NCBI GenBank assembly: GCA_036785705.1
Contig: JAWUZG010000070.1
Span: 2,429,001 to 2,493,000 of the forward strand
Source of the DNA: Acanthornis magna
Taxonomy: Eukaryota > Chordata > Aves > Passeriformes > Acanthizidae
Direction: 5' to 3'
DNA length: 64,000 bases
The notes under the pieces are model-generated. The model had not been told where the DNA came from. It made no database searches and was given only the letters and a program-made list of their open reading frames with translations. How positions within the stretch are numbered: the stretch's first letter is position 1; every line of letters begins with the position of its first letter. Of this stretch, positions 25,914 through 38,779 are shown piece by piece. The translations under genes and the position numbers were made by a program.

Positions 25914-28900
25914 ACAAGAGTGCCCATACCGAACAGAGGATGTTACACAACACGTTGTACTGAGTCTACACGGAAATAATATCCATCTTTCCCATTGTTC
26001 TGATGCACAAACTTGTGTGGTGGGCTGTGCAGCATCAAAAATATCCTCCACCAGAACACAGGTCATGAGAAATTCTGCTGAGAAAGAGTTCAGGCACCCT
26101 CCGGCACGACAACGTCCCTGAGAACCACTAATGTGGCTGGGGAAGTGCCGAGGGAGGTCTCTCAAGCAGGCAATAGTCTTCCCATTCTTCTACCTTCTAT
26201 TCCAGGGTTTCATTCCCAGGCAACCCGGAGCAATTCCCAAATCATTTCTTCCTCCTACATGTTTCCCACCTGGGACAAAGACACTTGACGCCAGTGCCAT
26301 GGCAACCCCATCAGACACACAAGCACTTTGGTTCTTTGGGGAAAATGAAACTTCTGAAAGGAAGCTGGGAGATAAAGGCTCCTACTCCTTGTTTCCCACT
26401 GTTAGGATGTAATTACAAAAATACTTTCATCTCAAGTGCTTGCTGGGTGAATATGTTGTCATTTAAAAAATACTATGGTGTGAAGAGGAGGATGAAATAG
26501 GAAAGCTCTGAGTACATTACCACGCTGTGTAACCTCCAAGCTCAGGGTTGGTTGTCATCATTCTACCATATGAAAGTGCACAGGAAAAATAACAGATGAA
26601 CCAACAGGAGGAAATATAAATTGAATACTCAGTTATCAGCTCGAGCGGCATATGATCCAAACCCTGCCTCATCATCCCCCTGACGTCAGCTTGAGTCTTC
26701 CCACTGACTCCAGCGGACTTGGACCAGGCTTTTATGTTTCTGAAACACAACTTGGGTTTTATTTTACCTCACTCCTGAGCCAGATTCAGTCGAACTTGCA
26801 CAGAAGGTCTCCTAGGTGCAAATTTGATTGTGAATTATAGAGGTTTTTTTCCTGTCTCTGTTGCGTCTTGAACGCTTTCAAGGAACAAGGTTAATAATCA
26901 CACATCTCAGTGACGTTTCTCAGCTTATTAACAAGGAGCAGCTTCTTTTCATCCCACCCAGAGTCATATCATTGTTATTCTTCCAAAACCTCCCAAACTC
27001 AGGCTTACCCTGAGAGCTATCCCTTCCATTCCTGAGTAAAAAGCTGTTTTGGTGAGAAAATCCTAAGGATTTATTTAAATCATGTTTTAACATGACAGCC
27101 TCATACACTGTTCTGTTTTTTTCAGCTCTATCTGCACAGCTCATTTGCTCTCTGTCCCTCAGACTCTTCACCCCCAACACAGACTTTGACTTTGTTTCTT
27201 TTTGCCCTTAAGGATAAGTATTTTTTGATTTAAGAGACATTATTCAGGAGTAACACTCACAACGTGAGGGCTGACTACCTGTAGTACTCAACCCAAATGA
27301 GAAGCACAGATGTTCAGTGTCTTTAGGATCAAGACTTAAATGACTGGGCAAGTTGAGCTTACAAATGTCATCCCAGGGCAATCCGACAGGGAAAAGCTGT
27401 CAGGAGACTGTCATGTGTATTTACACCCATGGAGAACTCTAGACACTGTCCTGCTCTGAGATACGATTCCCAGACCAGACCTAACCAGATGCTCATCCCA
27501 GATCTTTAAAAACAAATGGCCAGTGTCACATCCCACTACATTTTAGTGTTTTTTCAATAGCTGAGATTTCCCATGGTAGGTCTTGGCTTCCACCCCACAG
27601 AAGGGGAAGAGCTTCCTTTGTCCACAGGAACTAACCTGAGGCTCAGGACTCCAAAACAGCGAACACCCTGTCTGATGGACATCACAAGTACCAAGCAGGA
27701 TTTCGGGTTTACAAAATGTTTTAACATTTGGTAGTCAAGACCTACTGCTTCCCTGCATCGCCTCACCAAGCAGAAGAAAGATCAGATTCCAAGGAATACA
27801 GTCAAACAAGATCCTTTGAATCAGCAGACAGATTACCCATGACAGACAAACAGTCAATCCTGCCAACAGCCTGTCAAAATATGAAAAATTATCCACATTT
27901 CCCTGATATCACTGAGTGAGAGCAGAGGCATTTTATAAGTATAAAAGATATAAAATTATTTACAATTCCCTGGTATCAAAACAAACCCCAAATATTCAGG
28001 TCCATTTATATGCAAGAGACCCTACTCACACAAAAATTACTGAAAAGACAGGTATAAAGAGGCAGTAATTAATGAAGGAATCCTCCAAGGGGCCTAAACT
28101 GGGTGTGAACACATACAAAGAACAATTCCCCACAGGAATGGGGCAGGATTTCCAATCTGATTTCTTGAGTGTCTCATATAAGGCTTCTAAAGAAACCAAT
28201 CTCTACACAAAGCAACTGTGCTCCTTTGGGGTGGGAAGGCTGAACCCATGCTATCCAGCAGCTTGAGGCATTCCAGTATCTTCCTCAGAACCCCACATTT
28301 CTGGTTCCCACTTAAGACAGCTCAGGGAAGCTTCATCAAAAAGACAGCCACAAAGGAAATAGGGAAAGAGAAATGGGTAGGTGTGCTGACTCCCATGAGA
28401 ACACAGGATATGAACCCCTTAACGCTGCACTGCACTGTGATCATTGCTAAAACCTCACTCACAGAATGGCAGCTTTTCGACTTAGAAACCCTACGCTCAT
28501 TCTGTCCAATTGTTTGAGCAACGTCCAACCAACTCCCAAACACTATAAAATCCTGCAGGAATACCAGATGTCCTATCAGACTGCAAGCTCCTTCCACATA
28601 ACAAGAGCTGGAAGCCTTCCTCTTAGAAAGCTGACTTTTTGTAGGGAGAACATGACACAGCGTCATGTCCTGTGCAACTGCCGAGAAAGGCTGTCACACA
28701 GTTTCCCCGTTTTGTAACGACTTCACTGACAACAACAATTTAAAGTACTTTTTTATCTTAATGGCTGTTTTGTTGAGTCATCTGTCGTCTGTTACTGAAA
28801 ATTTGGATTCTTGTCTGTGCTGGCTGAACTCCCAAACCGCAAGCAGAGCGTACTCTGAATCGCTACCTCAAACCTAAGCACAATGGTGGGGAGCAAGGAC

Positions 28901-28979
28901 AGAAAAGAAAGAGGAAGATTTTCATGGCATTATAACCATTTCCTCAGGCTCCACAGGCTTGGGCACCTTGCTTCAACCT

Positions 28980-29345
28980 TGGTGGAATCGTTTAGGTTGG
29001 AAAAGCCTTCCAAGATCGAGTCCAGCCATCCCCCCAGCACTGCCAAGGCTAACCACCCATGTCTCCAGGTGCCACATCTACAGGACTCTTAAATCCCTCC
29101 AGGGATGGTGATTCCTCCACAGCCCCAAGCAGCCTGTGTTGTCAAGTCTTTCAGTGAATTTTCCTAACATCCAATCTAAACCTCCCCCGGTGCAATTTGA
29201 GGCCATGTCCTCTTGACCTGTCACTTTTTACCTGGGAGAAGAGACTTAATCCCACCTGGCTATAACCTCCATCCGGGGAGTTTTGACCTCCTTTCAGAGA
29301 AGGGTCTGCCCTGAACCTCCTCTTCTCCAAGCTAAACCCCCCCCT
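28980..29345 (-). mobile_element. CR1 LINE fragment (older subfamily, long)
   Basis: ggaatcgtttaggttggaaa, cccccagcactgccaaggct, ctccagggatggtgattcct, caatttgaggccatgtcctc and gaacctcctcttctccaagc. About 365 bases, the longest CR1 copy in the window. Confidence 0.9.
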
Positions 29346-29958
29346 AGATGCACGAGCTAAATTGGAATGACCTTGCTGGGGTACAAAAAGCCAAGCACCT
29401 CTAGTTCTGTGCACTGCATGTACTTCTACTTTTATTTCCCAAACCCTTTCAAGTTCCAAAAATATGTGAACACAGCGTAAACACCGGAATTTGAGAAGCT
29501 TAAATATACTGAAATAAAGGCAGAGCACTCATGGGAGCAGAGCTGCTCTTACGTCTTGAGACCAGAGCCTCAAAACTCTCAACCCTCACTATGCCAGGCC
29601 TTGGTTTCTGAGGATTTGTGTAATATTAAAAAGACATACAAGCAAATGGATTAAACTACACGATGATAATTATCCTCAGACACGATAATTATTCTCAGAT
29701 GGACCAACCACATTATATTCAAGGCAGAGGGGAATCCTTGGATGTGACAAAACATATCCGATCAACACAACAGCCTCCAGACCACTTTCACTGCAACCAG
29801 CAGAAGGAGGAAAACAGTAAATGGGCACAATTTCACTGTTACTCAGAAAGAAATGGGGCCCAAACTTTAAAAAGGAGTTTCACAGCCTCTTTCAAAAGCT
29901 TCCTTAGGCTGGAGTCACCTGCAATAGATCTGCGAGCAACCCCCACAGGGTACTGTAC

Positions 29959-30115
29959 CTTCTGTGTGGACATCAGGGAGCATGTCAGTGGAATGCTGCG
30001 CTACCGCTGACCGCCTGTACACCATGTGGATTCTTCCCTTCTCCTCTTCCATCTGCTTTCCTCTTTCCAAAGGCTCAATGAAGTATTCATCCTCATCAGT
30101 TCTTATCATTCCAGC
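29959..30115 (-). CDS. ADAMTS3: ADAMTS3 exon 4: propeptide
   Basis: 157 bases, phase 0 in, phase 1 out. The acceptor is TTTCTTACCAG before GCTGGAATG; the donor is GAAG/GTACAG. It encodes AGMIRTDEDEYFIEPLERG and continues KQMEEEKGRIHMVYRRSAV to DVHTE. This pro-domain block is a good discriminator for ADAMTS3 against ADAMTS2. It sits alone between the two longest introns (12.4 kb upstream and 21.8 kb downstream in the gene direction). Confidence 0.97.
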
Positions 30116-33100
30116 CTGGTAAGAAAGAGAGAAAACTGGTCCATCATGTCCGTATGTCATTTTAGAGCCTAAAGACCCAGCCTGAGGCTCTAAAAACAAA
30201 TACTAAGAGGAATGAAGCATAAAATGCTCGTAACAGGAGTATAAAATGCTCGCAATAGATTTCTTTTTTCCTCCCCAAAATTTCACCCTTAAAAAGGGCT
30301 TGAAATTTTCCAAATCGATGGAGACGAAGGGGCAGAAGAAGGTTTTGCATTTCCAAGTGAATCCTCCCTGTAAACTGTAGTGCCAACCCAGTGCTTCCTT
30401 CACCCCAGACAGAGCGGTGTGCAGGCAGGTGCTCGGAGCATGTATTTTTCAAGGCTCTCTTGGAGAAAATGCTGCAGTGGATTTTCAAGAAAAAAGTATG
30501 CAGTGGAAATTTTTTTTTCCCACAAAAGCACACTGATGGAGCAATCCAGGAAAGCAGTCTCCAATCTTGGAATGCCATTAATTTTACTACTTTTTTTCTT
30601 CTAAATTAACGACATTCCAAATTTCCATCCACTGAAGGAGGCAGGTTGGAATCTGTGCTACTGCGGAGTTCTCTAGAGCTCTCCTCAAGATTCTGTGGAA
30701 ACAGGAAGGCAACAGGACCGCCAAGATCTGAAAGCAGCCTTTCGGAATAAACCTGCCTGTTCCCAGCATCATCTCAGCCCTGAGGCTCAGGGAAGTAGAT
30801 GAACTTCTTGGCTTTCCTACAGACTTGCTTCTCCCAGGGAAGAATCCAGAAAAAAACTGCCCAAGGTCCAGTGAGCACCCCATCTGCATCTGCCTTGCTC
30901 CCCAACATCTATATGTGTCTAAATGACTTCTGAGCATTAATGGCTTTCATCCCTGCAGCTCTTCCTGTCCCCCTCGATCCAGAAGAAATGGTGCAGAGTG
31001 AACAGAGGGAATTCTATGGAATTAGAGAGATGCAAGAGCAAGTGCTGCTGGAGCTCATAATAAAAGGTAACTGGGAGCCAGGCCAAACCCAGTCTGGCCG
31101 AGGCAGCCCACCTAGGAGGTGCTCCCAGAGGACACCAAACCTTATATCCTTTACTGCACAATCCATGGATACAGCAAAATCTGGAAAATCCTTTTTTTTT
31201 TTTTCCTAAATGTAAAAGATGCAGACAAGAATAAGGGCATTAGAAACAATATAAAGCCTTGAGAAAATAACCTACAAGGGCAGGTTAAAGTAAGGAATCA
31301 CTTGCTGAGCCAAAATCAACAGCATTTAAGGGGGAACATGATTCCCTATAAATATGCATCGGGTGTTTGGAGGAAAAGAGGAAAGAGCCCTTCATTCAGG
31401 GAGCACAACAGAGAGCTGTGGAGTGACCATTAATGGCCACAGTGAACTTCAGTATTAAACATTACGGGTGGGATTTTCAAAAGTATTTTAGGAAGTCAAA
31501 TGCCCCATTTCTAGTGGTTTGCAGTAAGGGTGAGGCAATTCATTCCCAGGTGAGTTTTGGAAAGGCCACTCTCAAAATGTCAGGAAGTTTGCTCAGCAGT
31601 CACACTGATGGCCATTATCAAGTGCTTCTAAAACTGACCACCAGAGAGTAGGAAAGGCTTTGGGTTGTTAAACCCATCCTACCACCCCATGGTCAACACC
31701 ATGAGGTCAGAGGATGCTCTCACCTTCTGCTCCCGGTCTCCATCCCAAACTCTGCTGGTATCTGTATTTTGGACACCTTGTGTTTTGTAAGACACAGAAT
31801 CTCCCACAGAGAAGATAATGCCATAAATTATGTTTTTAAACTGTCTTTAGTGCCTTTGTATTACAAAGAAATAGTTTTTCGAACACTGATGTGACACCCT
31901 GGGGAACTGAAGCGTTAATTAGCAGCTATTTCTCATAAGCCAGCTCTGAACAGTGAGAGAACAGATCCGTAAAGCTGCTTTAAACAAATCAGCAACACAT
32001 TATGGGAATTCAAGATCCACAGAGCATCCCTCTACGTGAGAATCTTCATTTGTATTACAGACACCTTTTATCTGTCTCAGGGTCCGCACATCCCTCCATC
32101 AGACACAGTAATTTGGAAACACCACGTGCTGGGTCTTCACTGGGAAGAGCTGAAATAGGGGAGATTATAAGCTTACAAAATTGAAACTTAACATCACGTT
32201 CAAGGCTCTACATTCATCCCCCAACAGAGCAGGCTGTCACTAAGTGGAAGCAGATTAATAAGCAGACTGGAGCTGGCTCAGCAGCAGGAGGCTCCATGAA
32301 GTGGTCATCCTTAGTAAGAAACAAGCAAGAAAAAGATCAGGAATAAACACAGGGATTTAAGGACATCAAAAGCCCCTTTCCTCCTTCAGCTTAAGGCCAA
32401 AGAAACTAAACTTCCACACTATGGAAACTAAATGAATCAACCACCCCTCACACCTCAAAAATTAAATGTTGGAATACATATACAGAAAATCAGAACTACC
32501 CCAAGTGTCAGAATCAGGACTGGATCAATTCTCACCTTGGGCCACACATTGGTCATTCCGCTTGTAGCGAAATCTCTTTGAAGGCTCTCCACATGTGGGA
32601 AGTTCAGTTCAGGAGGTTCTTTGTGTCACCCCACATTGTTTCAGCCAGAATCATCCTTGATTTCTCCACCCACCAACACCTGGACTGCAGCAAAGGACTC
32701 AGCAGTCAATCCAACACAAGGCTCTGCCTCCCAGAAAATGCCTTCTTCTCGCCATTCTATTGATGGAATTGGAAAACATTTCCAGGGCTCTCCCCCTACT
32801 CCTTATCCCTCCTTTTTTCCCCATTGGACAATCGCAGGTGGCTGACAGCCCTATCCTGCCCCTAACTAAATAGAAGCCCTATTGAAAAGCATCAAGAGCT
32901 CTGTGTTCCCTCAATTTAATATCCCAGCCCCGGCCGAGCAGACATTGCCTCCTGCCAAGACAAACACCTGGGACCTGGAACAGGGAGGGGGCAGGTTCTG
33001 GAGACAGCCCTCCAGTCTAAACTTCTTAAGGAGTCGATAGAAACATGCTTTTATAAAAGAGGTGCTGCCTCGTCTGAAAACACCGATTCAGCCCCAAAAC

Positions 33101-33519
33101 ACTGCTACCTTTCACCCTCTCTGTTGGCTTAAGGTGGGTTCAGTTCGGTGACTGTGCAAAACCTGCGTCACACCTACCTGCTGCTCTGCTTTCCAATCCA
33201 AAGGCAAAAAGGTTTTGGAGTTGCACTGAACACTGGTTGATTTATTGGAAGAAAAATGAAAGCAAAGAAGGATGCTTTGCCAGCGGCACATTTCCCTTTG
33301 CCAGCCTCCCCAAAACTGAGCCACAGTGGGTGGATGCTGATTCTAAGTTTGTGTAGCTCCAGGGTTATACCTTCAGTTCCTTGGGTGGGTATTATTTCCC
33401 GTGCCGCATGGGTTCCATATTTTGGCAAGAATCAACTCATTCTCTGGGTTTCTTTTCAAAAATTCTCTAAAAGCCTCTGAAGTTGCTGAGTTTGCCCATG
33501 ATGCCACTCTTCATGCCAG

Positions 33520-33640
33520 TGGCTCACCACCCTCAGAGGGAAGTATTCCTTCCCAATATCCCATCTAACCCTCCCTCTGTCAGCTGAAGCCATTCCCCCT
33601 TGTCCTGTCACTCCAGGCCCTTGTCCCAAGTGCCACCGTG
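33520..33640 (-). mobile_element. CR1 LINE fragment
   Basis: ctcaccaccctcagagggaa, ccaatatcccatctaaccct, gccattcccccttgtcctgt. Internal CR1 segment, reverse orientation. Confidence 0.88.
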
Positions 33641-36600
33641 CTCACACACTCCGACAGGTCCCTGTGGCAGGGAAGGCATCGAAATGGACATGTTTCCCTC
33701 CCTTCACATCTTCTGCATGTTAAAGTATTTATGGCCTCGACATACTTGGCATATAAAAAAATACTACATATTAGAGGAATGCTGGAAAAAAGTAATATTG
33801 CAGCACTCCACACATTTTGGAGAAACAGATGTTATTGATCCAGTTGCCGGGTGCCCAGAGAGGAGGTTTGCACATGGAATTCCTCCTCCTGCATGGATGG
33901 ACCTCCAGTCTCCATGGAGGTGTCTGGGCTTTGGGAAAACACCACAGTTTTAGGGTAAAACGTCCCCCTTTACTAATCCCCCAGCTCCAGCACCCTTGGA
34001 GTGATTCCCAAAGGAGCAAGCAGAAATTCCACAGCTCATTTTCCCACTCTGGAAGATCAGTGTGATATAAAATCCATGTTCTAGCACATGTTTTATCCTG
34101 GCCACGCATCTCAGGATTAAAGCAAAAGTTCCTGTATCACTTTAGGCTCCATTCTTGAAGGGTGTTGAACACAGGCGGCACAGAGGGTTGAGATTTTTCT
34201 AAGTGCTTGCCAAAAGTGAGATCGCATTTATTTAGTAACATTAAACTAACTTCTGAATCAGATGAAAGATTCAAACAAAACTCGAGTTTCACAGCCACCT
34301 GAATCATTAACATCACAGAACCAGTTTGTGAGCAATCATTAATACCAGATTTTCAAATCAAAACAAAAATCTTCTGCAGCTACCACAAAAAGTCTTACTT
34401 GTACAGAAGATTCAGGAATAGGATGAAAATGTAGGAATGTTTAATATCCTTTTTCCAAACTATGGGCACCACTTAGAAGCCGCTAAGATGTGCTCACACT
34501 AAAATATTGGAAATCACATGCCCAGAGTCTCTCAACATACTAATTGATACCACTTTGAGGAACAAAAGGCATTTGGAAGAGCCATCAAATTAACCAAAAT
34601 CCTGTTGAATTGGCACAGAAGAAAATGTCAGTGTTTACTGGGTCACTGCACTGGACTGGAATTAAGCTTTTTAGTCTCCTCTATAGACGTCCATAAGAAA
34701 ATTCCTTTATGCTGAAATTTCCCATGCTTGGTTTCGATCCAAACGCTGGGTTTTATTTTTCCCTTTTTCAGAAAGTCTAAGAAAACTCAGTGGAAGCCCT
34801 TAAGAGTTACATGAAAGCAGAGAGAAAAAACAAACTTTGATTTTATGTGGAAAAATATGTCTCTATATTTTGTTCTTGGAAAACCTACCGGGATTCATTT
34901 TAACAGTAAACTGCCGCATAGAACTGGCAGGCCAAATGCTTTGTCCTTAAAGAAGGAACTGTGAGTTTAAAATATCAGTTATTCAAGAGTGCAAAGTATG
35001 CAAGGAACACGCTCAGAGCAGTCAAGTACCTCCCTGATCCCAGCGAATCTCTGTAGAAATATTTACTGAGCACAAGTTTTGTCCTTGTGTCAGTTACAGC
35101 AGGCCTTTGCTAGGAACTACTTCATGGAGAAATAGTACAGAAGACAGCAAAGGTTGCCAGTTCTGCAGTAAATGTGGTGTTTTCCCAGCTCCAGAAGCCA
35201 TGGGATGACACCAGCCATGGATTCCTCTAAAGAGTGGAAAGGAAAACAAAAAGTGAGGACATCTGATAGCCTTCAGAGAAGGAAAAACGAGACCTTCAAG
35301 TGCTGAAAACTCCAAAGGTATAAGGGGAACAAAACAATGCCAAAATATGAATATCTCATGACCTGGATGTCAGCAGCACCATTTCTACTGTGGCACACAA
35401 AAAAATACTGATTTATCTGCTGCCTGTACACAACAGCCATGAATGACACCGCAGCATCATCACTATTCCAAGAGAACAGAAAACTCAGTCTAAACTACAC
35501 GTGGGGAAGAGTCATCTCCTCGGACAAAAGTCAGAGAAGGAGAGACAATGGATGCAGCTTCCTCTGAATGGAAATACTCTGTGGATCAAAAGCTAGGAAG
35601 GACCAAAGCTCACAGTTCCATTAAACTCATCATTTTAAATTGGTTCTACATCCTTGCATGAAGGGAAAAAAACCAAAACAACTATGGTAAAATCTCTCAA
35701 AGGAAAAGGAAAAGTAGTTTTACACCTTTGGTCAGGTATAAACCAAGAAAGTCAAATGACAAAGGGATTCTTAGGAGGTTGAGAAGCTGATTTAGCATGG
35801 ATGTAATTTATTAAAGGTCTCAGCCAAGTAGCAGAAGCACTTGACGAAAACTAAGTATCTATTTAAAATAGAAGTGTAAGAAAAGGGTTTTTTTTAGATG
35901 GGAACAATAGTGCTGCAGCTTTATCCATCATTTCAAGAAGCTCCTGATGAAACACAGGGACCAGAGACGGAACAAACTGACTCTTCTTTCCATGACTCTT
36001 TCAGAGCGCGGATGGGAGCACAATGTTTAGGGTTGCAGTGTGACCCTCTGAAAAAACTAAGAACAAGAAAGAGCAGACAAACTCCTTTCCTCAATGACCC
36101 TGCACAGTATTTTCCCTCCAGTTCTGTTTCCTGCTCCTTTGCAAACCTCAGACCCTGCGTCTCAGGGGCCAAATTCCAGATCCAAGTACGTACACCACTG
36201 AATAAACATGGAACATCAAAAAAGCCATTGCTGAATATGGCTTCTGTACCTCCACCCTACCAAATGCAGTCACAAATTCAGCACCAACTCCACCATCAAT
36301 GAGAACTTTGAGAGAGGCTAAAAGGATTGAATTTTGAGAACATTGACTATTTCAGTATCTATTTACTTTCTTTTCCTGGGACACACACTTTCCCACAGGT
36401 GACATCTGGAGGCAGGACAGGAATGAGAGCTCAATTCATGCACTCTGTGTGTGTTATCAAGAGTCCACCCAAGTTATACAATCTGGGATTTAATACCAGA
36501 AATATAAAAAAGGGCTGTACTTAGTCATTTCAATAAGCTTGTGCTATTTTATAAACTGTAAGCTGTGAGCCTCCAGGAATCAAAAGATTTAAGAAGTGTC

Positions 36601-37479
36601 TGCTGCTTTGGGAACAATGAGGAAAAATCCAGAAAGGAAATTCTTTGTCCAAGTGCCCTAAAAGCAGTGTTTTGTGAAAATGCATCGCCAGGACTACAAG
36701 GTGTGATTAAATAACAGCTACAAAAGACATATCCAGAGCAGCACTCAACCACCAGCCCTTTGTTCCAGGCCATTTTAAACCACATACTGACCTGCAACAG
36801 CAGTTCCAGCCCCTAAATATATTGTTTAAAGGGGAGGAATTACATGTCAGCCTGTGCTTTGCCATACAGAATGATTTTTCAACATCAGAAATAAACTATA
36901 AATAAAGATCTGAAGCTGTGGCAATCAAAGAGGAGACCTTCCAGGCAGTCTCAAGCTGCTTGTTCCTAAACCCCTTCCTAGAGGATGTTCTCCTCACCTT
37001 GCCTCAACCACACCAAACTGTCAAGTGTCTTAATTAACCTTCAAATATTGCCTCCAATCTAAAGACAGGAAAAAAGAGGCTAACAACAGCGTTAGGCTTT
37101 TTGCACTGTATGCTGCACCGTGGCTACATACCACATTCACATTTTACCCAGCCTGGGGTAGCTTGGGGGTTTTGGGCTATTCCTGTTGATTGCTCCAGGA
37201 AGGCCCCACAGGGAAGTTCTCCTTTTCTAGAAGGCACCTTGGATGCCATCACAGGTCACTCAGACACCAATCAGAACTCACAGCATCTCTCCTCAGCTGG
37301 TAGGTGAGGAATTCTGCAGAACTGTCAGAACACAATAGGACTGACTCTCCTTTCATCCTTGCTTTCAACTATCTGATAACCTGCTGCGACCTGCTCCTCC
37401 ACAGAGGATGGAGACAAATAGTACAACTTTAATTTCAGTTACCAGGAAGTGCCTACAAATGCTTCCTACAAGCCAAAAA

Positions 37480-37890
37480 GAGCCAAACCACCTCCACCTC
37501 TTTGAACAGATATAGCTCAAAGCTGCATTTTCAGTGCCCAGAGACTCATTTTCCATGTCCAGAGCTCCAATTTTATGATCCAATCTGTCCTTTGGGTCCA
37601 AGACACACCTCGAGTGTCCAAACCCTCACAGTTTCTAGGGTCCAATACATATCTTGAGTGTCCAATCCCTCACACATAGGGTCTAAATCACACCTTTAGT
37701 CTTAAGAACCTCATTTTTAGGTCACAAAGCCTCATTTCTGAAGTTCAAAACTTTGACTCTAGGATTAAAAACCTCATTTTTAGGGTACAAACCCTCACAA
37801 GTTCCAAACATCCCTTCTGAGGTCTAAAGGTTCATCTTAAGAGGCCAAAGTATAATTTTTAAGGCCCAAATTCTGTGTTTGAAGGTAGAC
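37480..37890. repeat. Degenerate short-period repeat in intron 3
   Basis: Recurring words such as gtccaaaccctcac, gtccaatccctcac, cctcatttttaggtc and cctcatttttagggtac at intervals of about 20-25 bases. On the minus strand it reads tttgg...aaaatgagg, similar in style to the decayed repeat in intron 13. Confidence 0.6.
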
Positions 37891-38590
37891 AGGAGAGAAA
37901 GGAGGAGATGCAAGGGCTTGGAAATGAGGCAAATTAGACCATTAGACCAAATCTGGCCGTGTTAGAAGAATTTACAAAAACAAACAAGAATAAATAAATG
38001 GAACTTGAGCAACCGTATGCATAAACTTTGACTATGCTCCGTGAAGTAAGGGTGAAGTACTCATTAGCTTTGAGTGAGAATTTCAGGGAGAAGCAAACAA
38101 GACATATATAAGAATTTCTAGATTATATAATTTTATGCTATATTGACCCTTGACTTCAGTCCCCATCACCTCCCTTCTCAATCAGTGCGCCTCCACTCTG
38201 TGTTTTACTCAAGAAGCCCCAAGTCCTGAATAAGGGACTGCATTTTCCCAAGTTTCTGGAGCTCCTGGACTTGGAGAAATCCTCTTTACTATGGATTACT
38301 ACAACTGAGGAGTCTGCATCAGCCTGTGGGAAGTGCTGCATAGCGGAGAGGTGACGGGGATGAAGTCCAGCTGCAACCCATCACGCCCAGCTCGTCAGTC
38401 CTGCCAAGCACAGCGAAACACCAGTGCTAAGAGCAGGCACAGCAGGTCACAGGAGTTCATGGCAAGGAGGGAATGACTGTGGGAAGAGCGTAGTAGGGCA
38501 GGAGAGCAGCAATATCGGAGTGTTAAATCAGCCTGAGGCACTGTTGCCATCTGCCCAGAGCAGCACGCGGCCAGAGCAGTTTCCATCATC

Positions 38591-38779
38591 CCAGGGTTCC
38601 TTCTGCTCTCCTTCTCCCCAGGGTTCCTTCTGCTTTCCTTCTCCCCAGGGTTCCTTCTGCTTCCCTCCTCCCCAGGGTTCCTTCTGCTTTCCTTCTCCCC
38701 AGGGTTCCTTCTGCTTCCCTCCTCCCCAGGGTTCCTTCTGCTTTCCTTCTCCCCAGGGTTCCTTCTGCTCTCCTTGTGC
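38591..38779. repeat. 27-base minisatellite, seven copies
   Basis: Seven direct copies of a 27-base unit containing ccagggttccttctgct. Units differ mainly as ctctcc/ctttcc/cttccc variants. Because 27 is a multiple of three, both strands stay open across the array (nine-residue periods QGSFCFPSP on plus and RRNPGEKES on minus). That openness follows from the period and is not evidence of a gene. Confidence 0.93.

Larger units (their letters stand above)
8334..29958. other. ADAMTS3: ADAMTS3 intron 4, bulk
   Basis: About 21.6 kb without an exon that I can recognise. It holds seven more CR1 pieces, a 48-base A tract at 20767 and some short simple repeats. The many ORFs of 60-140 codons on both strands have no recognisable domains and no consistent splice context. 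A 137-codon hydrophobic frame on the minus strand at 19343-19756 is the longest and remains unexplained. Confidence 0.6.
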
